Origin: Lachnospiraceae bacterium
GTDB lineage: Bacteria > Bacillota > Clostridia > Lachnospirales > Lachnospiraceae
Assembly (NCBI GenBank): GCA_910574965.1
Contig: CAJTDB010000010.1
Coordinates: 1 to 64,000, forward strand
DNA length: 64,000 bases
Direction of reading: 5' to 3'
Part shown: positions 7,749 to 16,714 of the stretch, piece by piece
How positions within the stretch are numbered: position 1 is the stretch's first letter
Layout of the letters: each line of letters begins with the position of its first letter
Made by a program: the position numbers and the translations under genes
The notes under the pieces: model-generated
What the model was told of the DNA's origin: nothing
What the model saw: only the letters and a program-made list of their open reading frames with translations
The model's database searches: none

Positions 7749-8615
7749 ATGTGGAAAAAGAAGACCGAAAGCAGTAAGATGTATTTACGGGAAGGAAATG
7801 GCGTACCATATTTTGTGTTCCGGAATTTGGAGGACACAAAGCTGGTGCGCCATGGTTTTTCTACCCGTATGGGGGGAGTGAGCAAAGGGCATCTGTCCGA
7901 ACTGAATTTGAGTTTTACAAGGGGAGATGATCCGGAGCATGTGAGGGAGAATTTCCGGCGTATTGCCGCTTCCATTGGCTTTGATACGGATTCTCTCGTT
8001 TTGTCTATGCAGACGCATACGACTAACGTTCGGCTGGTGACAGAGGAAGACCGGGGTAGGGGGTACACAAAGCCTCTTGGATGGTCGGATGTGGACGGCC
8101 TGATTACAAATGTGCCGGGGCTGGTATTGTCCACGTTCTATGCGGACTGTGTGCCGCTTTTCTTTGTGGACCCAGTGCACCGGGCCATCGGTCTGTCCCA
8201 TTCCGGCTGGAAAGGAACGGTAGGGCGGATAGGGCAAAAGACCATAGAGCGGATGCAGGAAGCCTTTGGAACAAAGCCGGAATATGTGCAGGCTGCCATC
8301 GGGCCGTCTATCTGCCAGGACTGTTATGAAGTGAGCGAAGAAGTGGCGCTGGCATTTAAAAAGGAATTCTGGTCCCAGGCGGACGAAAGGCTTGTCTATC
8401 GGAAGCCAAATGGTAAATACCAGTTGAATTTGTGGCGGGCCAATGAGATTGTGCTTCTGGAGGCCGGGATACAGCCGCGGCATCTGGCCGTGACCAATAT
8501 CTGCACCTGCTGCAATCCGGAACATATGTTCTCCCATAGAGCCAGCCGCGGAGAACGGGGCAACTTAGGAGCATTTCTGGAACTGGCGGATCCAGAAAAG
8601 GAGCATGGGACATGA
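7749..8615 (+). CDS. pgeF: PgeF/YfiH multicopper-like (DUF152) protein
   Basis: A 288-aa protein of the laccase-domain family. Known members are either peptidoglycan editing factors that block wrong amino-acid incorporation or purine nucleoside phosphorylases/adenosine deaminases. Metal and active-site motifs are present: DADVTxxTx-like TFYADCVPLFFVDP, GLSHSGWKGT, IGPSICQDCYEV and CTCCNPEHMFSHRASRGERGN. The start ATG 7749 follows a weak AGGGGG site. The stop overlaps the next start (ATGA). Confidence 0.92.
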   Translation: MWKKKTESSKMYLREGNGVPYFVFRNLEDTKLVRHGFSTRMGGVSKGHLSELNLSFTRGDDPEHVRENFRRIAASIGFDTDSLVLSMQTHTTNVRLVTEEDRGRGYTKPLGWSDVDGLITNVPGLVLSTFYADCVPLFFVDPVHRAIGLSHSGWKGTVGRIGQKTIERMQEAFGTKPEYVQAAIGPSICQDCYEVSEEVALAFKKEFWSQADERLVYRKPNGKYQLNLWRANEIVLLEAGIQPRHLAVTNICTCCNPEHMFSHRASRGERGNLGAFLELADPEKEHGT

Positions 8616-9433
8616 GATGTGATACAAAATATCCGCTTCTCTTCGTCCATGGCATGGGGTTTCATGACCATGCACGTCTAAACTACTGGGGAAGGATTCC
8701 GAAAGTTCTTCAAGAAAATGGAGCCAGAATCTTCTACGGGAATCAGGACAGCCACGGTTCGGTGGAAAATAACGCCCGTTTTCTGTACGGGCGGTTAGAA
8801 GAGATCCTTGCAGAGACGGGGGCCGAAAAGATAAATATCATTGCCCATTCCAAGGGCGGGCTGGACTGCCGCTTTATGATTGCTCATCTGGATCATGGAA
8901 TGCATACGGCTTCTCTTACTACCATTTCCACACCTCATCACGGAAGCCGCACAGTGGATTGGCTCCTTGGCCTCCCGGATGGGCTTGTAAGACTGGCTGC
9001 CTGGCTCTGTGACCGATGGTACGGCCTTCTGGGGGACTGCAAGCCGGATTCATATGAGGTGTTTCACAGTCTTACGACAGAAGGAATGCGAAGATTTAAT
9101 GAGAAGACGCCTGATGAAGACGGGGTCTTCTACCAAAGCTGCGCCTTTGTGATGAAATATTTATGGAGTGATCTTCTTATGTGGTTTCCCTGTCTGCTGG
9201 TCGGCATGACAGAGGGGCCAAATGACGGGCTGGTAACGCCGAAATCTGCGGCCTGGGGGGAATATAAAGGCGTTTATACCGGCAGCGGACACCGCGGGAT
9301 TTCCCACTGCGACGAGGTGGATCTGCGGCGCCGGCGGCTGGCGAAGGGACCATGCAGGAAGCAGGGGCAGGTGTCGGATATTACCGAGTTTTACTGCGAA
9401 CTGGTGGAAGAACTAAAAGACAGAGGATTTTAG
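8612..9433 (+). CDS. Alpha/beta-hydrolase, triacylglycerol lipase-like
   Basis: A 273-aa protein without a signal peptide. It begins KYPLLFVHGMGFHD, the oxyanion-hole HG motif of lipases, and has the nucleophile elbow AHSKGG (about 81-86), followed by TISTPHHGS, typical of the bacterial lipase/PGAP1-like group. A likely catalytic His is in SGHRGISH near the C-terminus. The substrate is not known. It is translationally coupled to pgeF by a four-base overlap. No terminator is obvious downstream. Confidence 0.8.
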   Translation: MRCDTKYPLLFVHGMGFHDHARLNYWGRIPKVLQENGARIFYGNQDSHGSVENNARFLYGRLEEILAETGAEKINIIAHSKGGLDCRFMIAHLDHGMHTASLTTISTPHHGSRTVDWLLGLPDGLVRLAAWLCDRWYGLLGDCKPDSYEVFHSLTTEGMRRFNEKTPDEDGVFYQSCAFVMKYLWSDLLMWFPCLLVGMTEGPNDGLVTPKSAAWGEYKGVYTGSGHRGISHCDEVDLRRRRLAKGPCRKQGQVSDITEFYCELVEELKDRGF

Positions 9434-9526
9434 GATGCGTTGGAAAGTGCGCTTGGGGTTTTCTGCCAGCATATGCAGGCGGTGCAGCCAGGTAAAAATT
9501 TTTCATAATCCGTACAAAATAATACA

Positions 9527-9555
9527 TGGACAGAAAGGGATATTTCCTATAGAAT
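9527..9555 (+). promoter_or_regulatory. Probable promoter of nagB-nagA
   Basis: TGGACA (9527-9532), 17-bp spacer, TAGAAT (9550-9555). It lies in the 166-bp gap before nagB and leaves a leader of about 38 nt. I see no clear NagR/GntR operator. Confidence 0.5.
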
Positions 9556-9599
9556 AGGAGATAAACCTATATTATTACATTCGCAGGAGGGTGAACAAT

Positions 9600-10337
9600 A
9601 TGAAAATCATCAAAGCAAAAGATTACGACGATATGAGCCGGAAAGCGGCGAACGTGATCTCCGCACAAGTAATCATGAAGCCGGATTGTGTGTTGGGACT
9701 GGCTACCGGGTCTTCTCCCATCGGCACCTATAAGCAGTTGGTGGAGTGGTACGAGAAAGGGGATCTGGATTTTGGTGATGTAACTACCGTGAATCTGGAT
9801 GAGTACCGGGGACTTCCAAAGGACAATGACCAGAGCTATGATTACTTTATGCACAGTCATTTCTTTGATTTTGTAAATATCAATCCGGAGCGGACGTTCC
9901 TTCCGGATGGCATGAACGACGATCCTGAGAAAGAGTGTGCAAGATATGAGGAAGTTATCCGCGCTACCGGCGGAGTAGATCTGCAGCTTCTGGGGCTTGG
10001 ACACAATGGACATATCGGTTTTAATGAGCCGGGAGAAGTATTTGAAAAGGGAACCCACTGCGTGGACTTGCAGCCCAGCACCATTGAGGCGAACAAGCGT
10101 TTCTTTGCATCGGCAGACGATGTACCGAAGCAGGCATACAGCATGGGCATTCAGACCATCATGATGGCAAAGAAGATTCTGGTGGTCGTAAGCGGTGAAG
10201 ACAAGGCAGAGGCAGTGAAAAATGCATTCTTTGGCCCCGTGACGCCGAAAGTACCCGGCTCTATTCTTCAGATGCATCCGGATGTGACGGTTGTGGCAGA
10301 TGAGGCGGCATTGTCCAAATGTACGCTTCCGGAATAG
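9600..10337 (+). CDS. nagB: Glucosamine-6-phosphate deaminase
   Basis: A 245-aa enzyme that converts glucosamine-6-phosphate to fructose-6-phosphate and ammonia. Motifs: LGLATGSSPIGTYKQLVEW, TVNLDEYRGLP, LLGLGHNGHIGFNEPG and KARxxE-like PGSILQMHPDVTVVAD. ATG 9600 is preferred over GTG 9591 because the ribosome site GCAGGAGG (about 9583-9590) directly touches the GTG. It forms an operon with nagA 18 bp downstream. Confidence 0.96.
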   Translation: MKIIKAKDYDDMSRKAANVISAQVIMKPDCVLGLATGSSPIGTYKQLVEWYEKGDLDFGDVTTVNLDEYRGLPKDNDQSYDYFMHSHFFDFVNINPERTFLPDGMNDDPEKECARYEEVIRATGGVDLQLLGLGHNGHIGFNEPGEVFEKGTHCVDLQPSTIEANKRFFASADDVPKQAYSMGIQTIMMAKKILVVVSGEDKAEAVKNAFFGPVTPKVPGSILQMHPDVTVVADEAALSKCTLPE

Positions 10338-10355
10338 TCAGGAACGGTACCGATT

Positions 10356-11471
10356 ATGAAAATCATTCATGCAAAAGTATATACAGAAAAGGGAGTCTTT
10401 GAAGAAAAGGATGTGTATACAGACGGAGAGAAGATTGCAGATCAGAGTACGGACGGCGAAGTGCTGGACGGATCTGGCTGTTATCTGATTCCGGGTCTTA
10501 CAGATATTCATTTTCATGGCTGTGTGGGCCGTGATTTCTGCGATGGAAGCCTGGAGTCCATCGAGGCCATGGCAGTCTATGAGGCGTCTCAGGGTATTAC
10601 GACCATTGTCCCGGCTACCATGACCCTTGGCAGAGAGACTTTGAAAAAGATATGCCGGGCAGCGGCGGACTGGAACAATGAAAAGGGCGCTGTCCTCTGC
10701 GGCATCAATATGGAGGGACCGTTTATCTCTTTAGAGCGCAAAGGAGCCCAGAACGGGGATTACGTTCATAAGCCGGACGTGGAGATGTTCCGGGAGCTGA
10801 ATGCTGCTTCCAATCATCTGGTAAAGCTTCTGGCTATCGCTCCGGAAGAACCGGGAGCTATGGAATGTATCGAGGCGCTGAAAGACGAAGTCGTTCTGTC
10901 AGTGGCTCATACGATGGCGGACTATGAGACTGCGGCGGAAGCTTTTCAAAAAGGGGTTCATCATGTGACCCACCTTTACAATGCCATGTCGGGACTGTCT
11001 CACCGGTCACCGGGCGTTGTAGGCGCGGCGGCGGATCATGCGTCTGTAGAGGCCGAGCTGATCTGTGACGGAATCCACATCCATCCGGCGACGGTTCGTC
11101 AGACTTTTAAAATGTTTGGAGACGACAGAATCATTCTGATTAGTGATTCCATGGAAGCAACCGGTATGCCGGACGGCGAATATGCACTGGGAGGACAGAA
11201 GGTTATCAAGAAGGGCAATTATGCGACGCTTCAGGATGGTACTCTGGCAGGTTCTGCTACCAACTTGATGGATTGTCTGCGTACGGCTGTACAGAAGATG
11301 CAGATTCCCCTGGAAAGTGCAGTGAAATGTGCTGCGGTCAACTCTGCCCGTTCGGTGGGAATTTATGACCAGTACGGCAGCATCACGCCGGGCAAGACGG
11401 CAAACATGGTTCTTTTAAGAGAAACGGATCTAAGAACCGAAAAAGTCATTCTAAAGGGACAGATCATATAA
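10356..11471 (+). CDS. nagA: N-acetylglucosamine-6-phosphate deacetylase
   Basis: A 371-aa amidohydrolase acting one step before NagB in amino-sugar use and wall recycling. Metal-site motifs: DIHFHGCVGRDF (about 49-60), NMEGPFIS, the His motifs SVAHTMADY and HVTHLYNAM, and the catalytic Asp in LISDSMEATG. The C-terminus carries ITPGKTANMVLL, typical of the family. It ends in front of a strong bidirectional terminator shared with prs. Confidence 0.95.
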   Translation: MKIIHAKVYTEKGVFEEKDVYTDGEKIADQSTDGEVLDGSGCYLIPGLTDIHFHGCVGRDFCDGSLESIEAMAVYEASQGITTIVPATMTLGRETLKKICRAAADWNNEKGAVLCGINMEGPFISLERKGAQNGDYVHKPDVEMFRELNAASNHLVKLLAIAPEEPGAMECIEALKDEVVLSVAHTMADYETAAEAFQKGVHHVTHLYNAMSGLSHRSPGVVGAAADHASVEAELICDGIHIHPATVRQTFKMFGDDRIILISDSMEATGMPDGEYALGGQKVIKKGNYATLQDGTLAGSATNLMDCLRTAVQKMQIPLESAVKCAAVNSARSVGIYDQYGSITPGKTANMVLLRETDLRTEKVILKGQII

Positions 11472-11500
11472 ACGGGCGTTTATATTCGCCTTTTTCATAA

Positions 11501-11593
11501 AAAACGGGCTGTCCGGAAAACACGGTTCCGGCTGCAAAAGAAGCAGGATTGCTTCCTTCGCAGCCGGAGCGGCGTTTCCGGGCAGCCCGTTTT
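11501..11593. terminator. Long bidirectional terminator hairpin between nagA and prs
   Basis: A 93-bp imperfect palindrome. Outer arms AAAACGGGCTGTCCGGAAA and TTTCCGGGCAGCCCGTTTT; an inner stem TTCCGGCTGC pairs with GCAGCCGGAG. The A-run on the left and T-run on the right let it act in both directions. It lies between convergent genes. Confidence 0.85.
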
Positions 11594-11599
11594 GGGATG

Positions 11600-12775
11600 T
11601 CAGTAAGCCTGCTCGATCTGTTCCAGCAGTCCATGGATCCGCTTCGTAGGGTCGTTGACCCGCTCGGTGGATACATCATGGTTGATGCAGTCGATGATGG
11701 CGGCCAGGAATTTGATCATATTGGCTTCTACATAATAAGGCTTTGCCAGAAGTTCCGGTGAACGATAGTTCAGATTTGTAGTGACCACATGGCTGATGTA
11801 GCCTTTTTCATAGTATTCATCAAACTTGTCCAGTCCGTCTGTAAAAAGTCCGAAAGTAGCACAGACGAAGACTCTTTTTGCGCCCCGTTCCCGGATTTGT
11901 CTTGCCACATCCAGCATACTTTCTCCCGAAGAGATCATGTCATCAATGATGATTACATCCTTGCCGGTAAGATCATCTCCAAGAAATTCATGAGCCACAA
12001 TCGGATTTTTGCCGCCTACGATAACGGAGTAGTCCCGGCGTTTGTAGAACATGCCCATATCCACACCGAGAACGCCTGCAAAGTAAACTGCACGTTCCAT
12101 GGCTCCCTCGTCAGGACTGATGACCATAAGATGGTCTTTGTCAATCTGAAGGTCCGGTTCTGCTTTCAGAAGGCCCTTGATGAACTGATACGGGGGATTG
12201 AAGCTGTCAAATCCATAGAGCGGTATGGCGTTGCAGACTCTTGGGTCGTGGGCGTCAAAGGTAATGATATTGGAAACGCCCATGTCTACCAGCTCCTGCA
12301 GGGCGAACGCGCAGTCTAAGGATTCCCGCTGGCTTCTCTTGTGCTGGCGGCCCTCATAGAGAAACGGCATGATGACATTGATTCTGTGGGCTTTTCCGTT
12401 TGTAGCAGATATCAGGCGCTTCAGATCCTGATAGTGATCGTCCGGCGACATGTAGTTTTTGTGTCCGCACACAGTATAGGACAGACTGTGGTTCAGAATA
12501 TCCGCCATGATGAAAAGATCTGCGCCGCGGACGGAATCGTACAGAATCCCTTTGGCCTCTCCGGTTCCAAAGCGGGGGCAGGCGCTGCGGATAATATAAG
12601 AATCCTCATAATAGCCTTGAAAATTCGGGGTTCCCTGAAGTTCCTGATTGGTTGATTTGCGGAACTGGACCAGATAATCATCCACTCCGCGGGCCAGATC
12701 AAGACATCCTTCCAGGGAGGCGATCTTCAGAGGTGCGATGGGAAGGACATTTTCATAAGAATAAATATCAGACAT
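11600..12775 (-). CDS. prs: Ribose-phosphate pyrophosphokinase (long variant)
   Basis: A 391-aa enzyme that makes PRPP from ribose-5-phosphate and ATP. The PRPP loop DVIIIDDMISSGES (about 272-285), the FDAHDPR metal motif and the loop YEGRQHKRSQRE are recognisable. It is about 75 residues longer than the classical 315-aa enzyme; extra sequence lies mainly at the N-terminus and in the region around PRFGTGEAKG. This long form appears in Clostridia and is distinct from the phosphate-activated class. The start follows GGAGGCTTTA. A tandem hairpin repeat forms most of its 5' leader. Confidence 0.9.
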   Translation of the reverse strand: MSDIYSYENVLPIAPLKIASLEGCLDLARGVDDYLVQFRKSTNQELQGTPNFQGYYEDSYIIRSACPRFGTGEAKGILYDSVRGADLFIMADILNHSLSYTVCGHKNYMSPDDHYQDLKRLISATNGKAHRINVIMPFLYEGRQHKRSQRESLDCAFALQELVDMGVSNIITFDAHDPRVCNAIPLYGFDSFNPPYQFIKGLLKAEPDLQIDKDHLMVISPDEGAMERAVYFAGVLGVDMGMFYKRRDYSVIVGGKNPIVAHEFLGDDLTGKDVIIIDDMISSGESMLDVARQIRERGAKRVFVCATFGLFTDGLDKFDEYYEKGYISHVVTTNLNYRSPELLAKPYYVEANMIKFLAAIIDCINHDVSTERVNDPTKRIHGLLEQIEQAY

Positions 12776-12784
12776 TAAAGCCTC

Positions 12785-13028
12785 CTATTGTAGTTCCGCA
12801 TCCTCCCGCGCACTGCCTGGAGTCTGGAAGAATTTTCCGCCACAAAGTGTCGGAAAACCCTTCCGGAAGTGAGCGGTAGGATGCTGTATTGTAGTTCCGC
12901 ATCCTCCCGCGCACTGCCTGGAGTCTGGAAGAATTTTCCGCCACAAAGTGTCGGAAAATCCTTCCGGAAGTGAGCGGCAGGATGCTGTATTATAGTTCCG
13001 CATCCTCCCGCTCACTGCCTGGGAAGAT
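12785..13028 (-). repeat. Tandem GGAACT-linker hairpin repeat in the prs leader (101-bp period)
   Basis: Read on the prs strand, two complete units and part of a third, period exactly 101 bp (TAGTTCCGCA at 12791, 12892 and, one base variant, 12993 on the plus strand). Each unit is linker GGAACTAYAATA, CAG, stem GCATCCTGCC..., inner stem GGAAGGATTTTCCG / CGGAAAATTCTTCC, closing stem ...GGAGGATGC, then the next linker. The last linker runs straight into AGGAGG, the prs ribosome site. Copies differ by only a few bases, some of them transitions. It would fold into serial hairpins in the prs mRNA. Confidence 0.9.
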
Positions 13029-13062
13029 GCTCTGATTCTGTTTGTACATATTCATTTATCTA

Positions 13063-13092
13063 TTTATATCATTTTTCTATACAGGGAGTCAA
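13063..13092 (-). promoter_or_regulatory. Promoter of prs
   Basis: On the minus strand TTGACT (13092-13087), 18-bp spacer, TATAAA (13068-13063). It is divergent from the promoter at 13122-13150. It gives a prs leader of about 280 nt that contains the whole tandem repeat. Confidence 0.65.
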
Positions 13093-13121
13093 CCCATACA
13101 GGGAAATTCCAGACCGCAGCG

Positions 13122-13150
13122 TTGCATTTTCTGTTAATATTTAGTATAGT
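13122..13150 (+). promoter_or_regulatory. Promoter of the DUF512 gene
   Basis: TTGCAT (13122-13127), 17-bp spacer, TATAGT (13145-13150). The leader would be about 27 nt. Confidence 0.65.
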
Positions 13151-13183
13151 AGGAAAAGAAAACACGGATTGAGGATAAAATAT

Positions 13184-14500
13184 ATGGAACATGTAATAAG
13201 CGCGGTTACACCTGGGAGCATTGCACAAGAGCTGGAAATTGAAACGGGGGATGTGCTTCTGTCGGTGAATGGACAGGTGCCAAAAGATGTATTTGATTAT
13301 CGCTATCTTATGAATGAGGAAGAAGTGCAGGTTTTGATTCGGAAGGCGAACGGGGAAGAGTGGGAGTTGGAGATTGAGAAAGAGTACGAAGAAGATCTGG
13401 GGCTGGAATTTGCAAACGGACTTATGGATGACTATAAATCCTGCCGGAACCGCTGCATTTTCTGTTTTATCGATCAGCTTCCGAAAGGAATGCGGCATAC
13501 GCTGTATTTTAAAGACGACGATTCCAGGCTGTCTTTTCTGCAGGGAAATTATCTGACGCTGACCAATATGAGTGATGCCGACCTGGACCGCATCATTTAT
13601 TATAAATTATCGCCCATTAATATTTCTTTTCAGGCGACCAACCCAAAACTTCGCTGTCGGATGCTGAACAACCGGTTTGCGGGGGATATTCTTGAGAAAG
13701 CGAAGCGGCTGAAAGATGCAGGCATTCTGATAAACGGACAGATTGTTCTGTGCAAGGGGATCAATGACGGGGCAGAACTTCAACGAACCATTGAGGATCT
13801 GCGTGTCTGTCTGCCGGAACTGCAGAGCGTATCAGTGGTACCGGTGGGACTGACCAGGTACCGGGAAGGGCTGTATCCGTTAGAGTCTTTTACGAAGGAG
13901 GATGCCCGCCAGGTTCTTCAGTGCATCCATCAGTGGCAGGACCGCTTTTTTGAGACATACGGAAGCCATGTGGTCCATGCAGGAGATGAGTGGTACATTC
14001 TGGCCGGAGAGCCTCTGCCGGCAGCAGAGACGTACGACGGCTATCTGCAGTTGGAAAACGGAGTCGGTATGGTGCGGCTGCTAGAAGAAGAAGTAAAAGA
14101 AGCACTCCTGGGGCAGACAGGAGATGACCGCAGTCTTGAAGTGTCTATCGCTACCGGAGAGCTGGCAGCGCCTTTTCTTCAGGTCCACGCAGAACGTATC
14201 CGAAAGCAATATCCCAATGTGCAGATTCGGATCTATCCGATAAAAAATATGTTTTTCGGAGAGCAGATCACAGTTGCGGGACTGCTCACCGGCCAGGACC
14301 TGATTCATCAGCTAAAAGGAAAGAAGCTTGGGAATCGGCTCCTGCTCACCTGTCATATGCTGAAAAGCGGGGAGCCGGTTTTCCTTGATGATGTGACCGT
14401 AGAAGAAGTGGAAAATGCTTTACAGATTAAAATATCTATAGTAGAATCAAGCGGAAATGATCTGGTGGGTAAGATCATACAGACGAATACGGAACTATAA
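13184..14500 (+). CDS. DUF512 protein with N-terminal PDZ and radical-SAM-like domain
   Basis: A 438-aa protein. An N-terminal PDZ domain (about 1-60, ISAVTPGSIAQELEIETGDVL) is followed by a radical-SAM-like cluster site CRNRCIFCFIDQLPKGMR (about 88-105) and the DUF512 C-terminal domain. The family is conserved in Firmicutes and Cyanobacteria and often lies beside der, as here; the reaction is unknown. The start ATG 13184 has GAGGA eight bases upstream and is preferred over TTG 13169. The final codons NTEL and the stop are contributed by the first linker of the downstream hairpin repeat. Confidence 0.88.
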   Translation: MEHVISAVTPGSIAQELEIETGDVLLSVNGQVPKDVFDYRYLMNEEEVQVLIRKANGEEWELEIEKEYEEDLGLEFANGLMDDYKSCRNRCIFCFIDQLPKGMRHTLYFKDDDSRLSFLQGNYLTLTNMSDADLDRIIYYKLSPINISFQATNPKLRCRMLNNRFAGDILEKAKRLKDAGILINGQIVLCKGINDGAELQRTIEDLRVCLPELQSVSVVPVGLTRYREGLYPLESFTKEDARQVLQCIHQWQDRFFETYGSHVVHAGDEWYILAGEPLPAAETYDGYLQLENGVGMVRLLEEEVKEALLGQTGDDRSLEVSIATGELAAPFLQVHAERIRKQYPNVQIRIYPIKNMFFGEQITVAGLLTGQDLIHQLKGKKLGNRLLLTCHMLKSGEPVFLDDVTVEEVENALQIKISIVESSGNDLVGKIIQTNTEL

Positions 14501-14706
14501 CAGTATTCATGCGCAGGATGCCGGGAAGTGTTTTCAGGCTTTTTGAGCCTGAAAATGCTTCCAGCCAGGGGGCATCCTGCACATGAATACGGAACTATAA
14601 CAGTATTTATGCGCAGGATGCCGGGAAGTGTTTTCAGGCTTTTTGAGCCTGAAAATGCTTCCAGCCAGGGGGCATCCTGCACATGAATACGGAACTATAA
14701 TAGGAG
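14486..14706 (+). repeat. Tandem GGAACT-linker hairpin repeat in front of der (100-bp period)
   Basis: Two units of 100 bp, almost identical (linker GGAACTATAA at 14491, 14591 and 14691). Each has CAG, the long stem GTATTCATGCGCAGGATGCC pairing with GGCATCCTGCACATGAATAC, and an inner palindrome GGAAGTGTTTTCAGGC / GCCTGAAAATGCTTCC. The third linker is GGAACTATAATAGGAGG and provides the der ribosome site. The first linker codes for the last residues and stop of the upstream gene. The stem sequence differs from the prs units but the architecture is the same. Confidence 0.92.
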
Positions 14707-14715
14707 GCTAAAAAT

Positions 14716-16041
14716 ATGAGTAAACCAATCGTAGCCATCGTAGGGCGTCCGAATGTGGGAAAATCCACCCTGTTCAATGCCCTTGCAGGCGAAAATATTT
14801 CGATTGTGAAAGATACCCCCGGCGTAACAAGGGACCGAATCTATGCGGAGGTCACGTGGCTGACCCATCATTTTACGATGATCGATACAGGAGGAATTGA
14901 ACCGGACAGCAGTGATATCATCCTGTCTCAGATGCGGGAGCAGGCCCAGATCGCCATCGATACGGCGGATGTGATTCTTTTCCTGGTAGATGTGCGCCAG
15001 GGTCTTCAGGATGCGGATTCCAAAGTGGCGGATATGCTCCGCCGTTCGCGCAAGCCGGTGATTCTGGTAGTGAATAAAGTGGACAGCTTCCAGAAATTTA
15101 TGGGGGATGTATATGAATTTTATAATCTGGGAATCGGAGATCCGGTTCCGGTGTCTGCGGCTTCCCGTTTGGGAATCGGAGATATGCTGGATACAGTAGT
15201 CTCTTATTTTCCGGAGCGGGAAGGAGAAGAGGAGGAAGACGACCGTCCGAAGATTGCCATTGTGGGCAAGCCCAATGTGGGGAAATCTTCCATTGTCAAT
15301 AAGCTGACCGGCAAAAACCGGGTAATCGTGTCTGACATTGCCGGAACGACCAGGGATGCTATCGATACGGATATTCGCTTCCAGGGAAAAGAATATATAT
15401 TTATTGATACGGCCGGACTGCGCCGGAAGAACAAGATCAAAGAAGAACTGGAGCGCTACAGCATCATACGGACGGTAACGGCCGTGGAGCGGGCGGACGT
15501 GGTCGTAGTCGTTATCGATGCGGTGGAAGGTGTGACAGAGCAGGATGCGAAGATCGCAGGCATCGCGCATGAGCGGGGAAAAGGTGTTATTATCGCGGTC
15601 AATAAATGGGATGCCATCGAGAAAAACGACAAGACCATTTATGAATTTACAAGACGGGTGCGGGAAGTGCTTTCCTTTATGGCTTATGCGGAAATTCTGT
15701 TCATATCTGCAGAAACCGGACAGCGGCTTTCGAAACTTTTCGAAATGATCGATATGGTTATGGAAAACCAGACCCTTCGTATCCAGACCGGCGTACTCAA
15801 CGAGATCATTACCGAAGCCGTCGCTATGCAGCAGCCCCCATCAGACCGGGGACGGAGGCTGAAGATTTTCTATGTGACGCAAGTATCCGTAAAGCCGCCG
15901 ACTTTCGTAGTCTTTGTCAATGATAAGGAACTGATGCATTTTTCCTATACGAGATATCTGGAAAATAAAATTCGGGATACGTTTGGATTCCGGGGGACTT
16001 CTTTGAAATTTATCATACGGGAGAGAAAGGAACAGGGATGA
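14716..16041 (+). CDS. der: Ribosome biogenesis GTPase Der (EngA)
   Basis: A 441-aa essential GTPase with two G domains and a C-terminal KH-like domain; it works in 50S assembly. First G domain: [12 protein letters not shown] (about 9-20), [17 protein letters not shown]. Second: [12 protein letters not shown] (about 183-194), [21 protein letters not shown]. Full length. The ribosome site AGGAGG is the tail of the hairpin repeat. plsY starts two bases after the stop. Confidence 0.97.
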   Translation: MSKPIVAIVGRPNVGKSTLFNALAGENISIVKDTPGVTRDRIYAEVTWLTHHFTMIDTGGIEPDSSDIILSQMREQAQIAIDTADVILFLVDVRQGLQDADSKVADMLRRSRKPVILVVNKVDSFQKFMGDVYEFYNLGIGDPVPVSAASRLGIGDMLDTVVSYFPEREGEEEEDDRPKIAIVGKPNVGKSSIVNKLTGKNRVIVSDIAGTTRDAIDTDIRFQGKEYIFIDTAGLRRKNKIKEELERYSIIRTVTAVERADVVVVVIDAVEGVTEQDAKIAGIAHERGKGVIIAVNKWDAIEKNDKTIYEFTRRVREVLSFMAYAEILFISAETGQRLSKLFEMIDMVMENQTLRIQTGVLNEIITEAVAMQQPPSDRGRRLKIFYVTQVSVKPPTFVVFVNDKELMHFSYTRYLENKIRDTFGFRGTSLKFIIRERKEQG

Positions 16042-16042
16042 T

Positions 16043-16696
16043 ATGGAACGGGTAATCAGTCTGGCTGTCGGCTATTTGTTTGGATTGTTCCAGACAGCCT
16101 ATATCTATGGAAAGATGAATGGCATCGACATCCGGGAGCATGGCAGCGGCAATGCGGGTTCCACCAACGCGCTCCGGGTACTGGGCAAAAAAGCAGGGGT
16201 GATCGTGCTTTTGGGGGATGTGGCCAAAACCGTGCTGGCGGTAGCGGCTGTCCGGCTGCTTTTTGGACGCCAGGATACGGACTGGCTGCCTCTTCTTGGC
16301 CTGTATGCGGCCGCAGGAGCCATTCTGGGGCATAATTTTCCGGTGCATCTGGGATTTAAAGGCGGTAAGGGCATTGCCTGTACTGCGGGCCTTGTGCTGA
16401 CCCTGGGGCCTATCGTGACAGCACTGGAGGCGTCTACGTTTCTGCTCACAGTGCTTCTGACCGGGTATGTATCTCTTGGCTCCATTCTGGTAGTCGTAGA
16501 GTTGGTCATTCTTCTGGTGGTACTGGGCCAGACAGGCTATTATGGCATGAGCCAGGGGCATCTGATAGAATTTTATGCAGTGTGTGCGGTTTTATCTGCC
16601 ATGGCTATCTACCGCCATCGAGCGAATATTGTGCGGCTGCTGCATGGAACGGAAAATAAGATTTTGAAAAAGAAGAACAAAGAAGTAGAGAAATAA
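16043..16696 (+). CDS. plsY: Acyl-phosphate:glycerol-3-phosphate acyltransferase PlsY
   Basis: A 217-aa polytopic membrane enzyme that makes lysophosphatidic acid, the first membrane-bound step in phospholipid synthesis. Family motifs: GSGNAGSTNALRVLGKKAG (about 33-51), HNFPVHLGFKGGKGIA (about 95-110) and the third motif region near the C-terminus. Five or so membrane segments are visible. The C-terminal tail is lysine-rich. It lies between der and gpsA; PlsY uses the product of GpsA, so the pairing makes biochemical sense. Confidence 0.95.
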   Translation: MERVISLAVGYLFGLFQTAYIYGKMNGIDIREHGSGNAGSTNALRVLGKKAGVIVLLGDVAKTVLAVAAVRLLFGRQDTDWLPLLGLYAAAGAILGHNFPVHLGFKGGKGIACTAGLVLTLGPIVTALEASTFLLTVLLTGYVSLGSILVVVELVILLVVLGQTGYYGMSQGHLIEFYAVCAVLSAMAIYRHRANIVRLLHGTENKILKKKNKEVEK

Positions 16697-16714
16697 AAGA
16701 CAGGAGGTGTTTTT

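Noticed and set aside
12785-13015. A minus-strand open frame of 76 codons with internal repetition
   Set aside because: It is the prs hairpin repeat read as protein; it has no ribosome site and the repeat structure explains it fully.
12785-13028. CRISPR array
   Set aside because: The tandem units of about 100 bp are continuous copies with no unique spacers and no cas genes nearby.
14353-14682. A minus-strand open frame of 109 codons over the der repeat
   Set aside because: It repeats every 100 bp because of the DNA repeat and has no translation signals.
14696-14701. TATAAT in the GGAACTATAATAGGAGG linker as a promoter -10 box
   Set aside because: No -35 is found 16-18 bp upstream at der, the copy at prs reads TACAAT, and the site sits 15-20 bases before the start codon. 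The conservation is better explained by the repeat.
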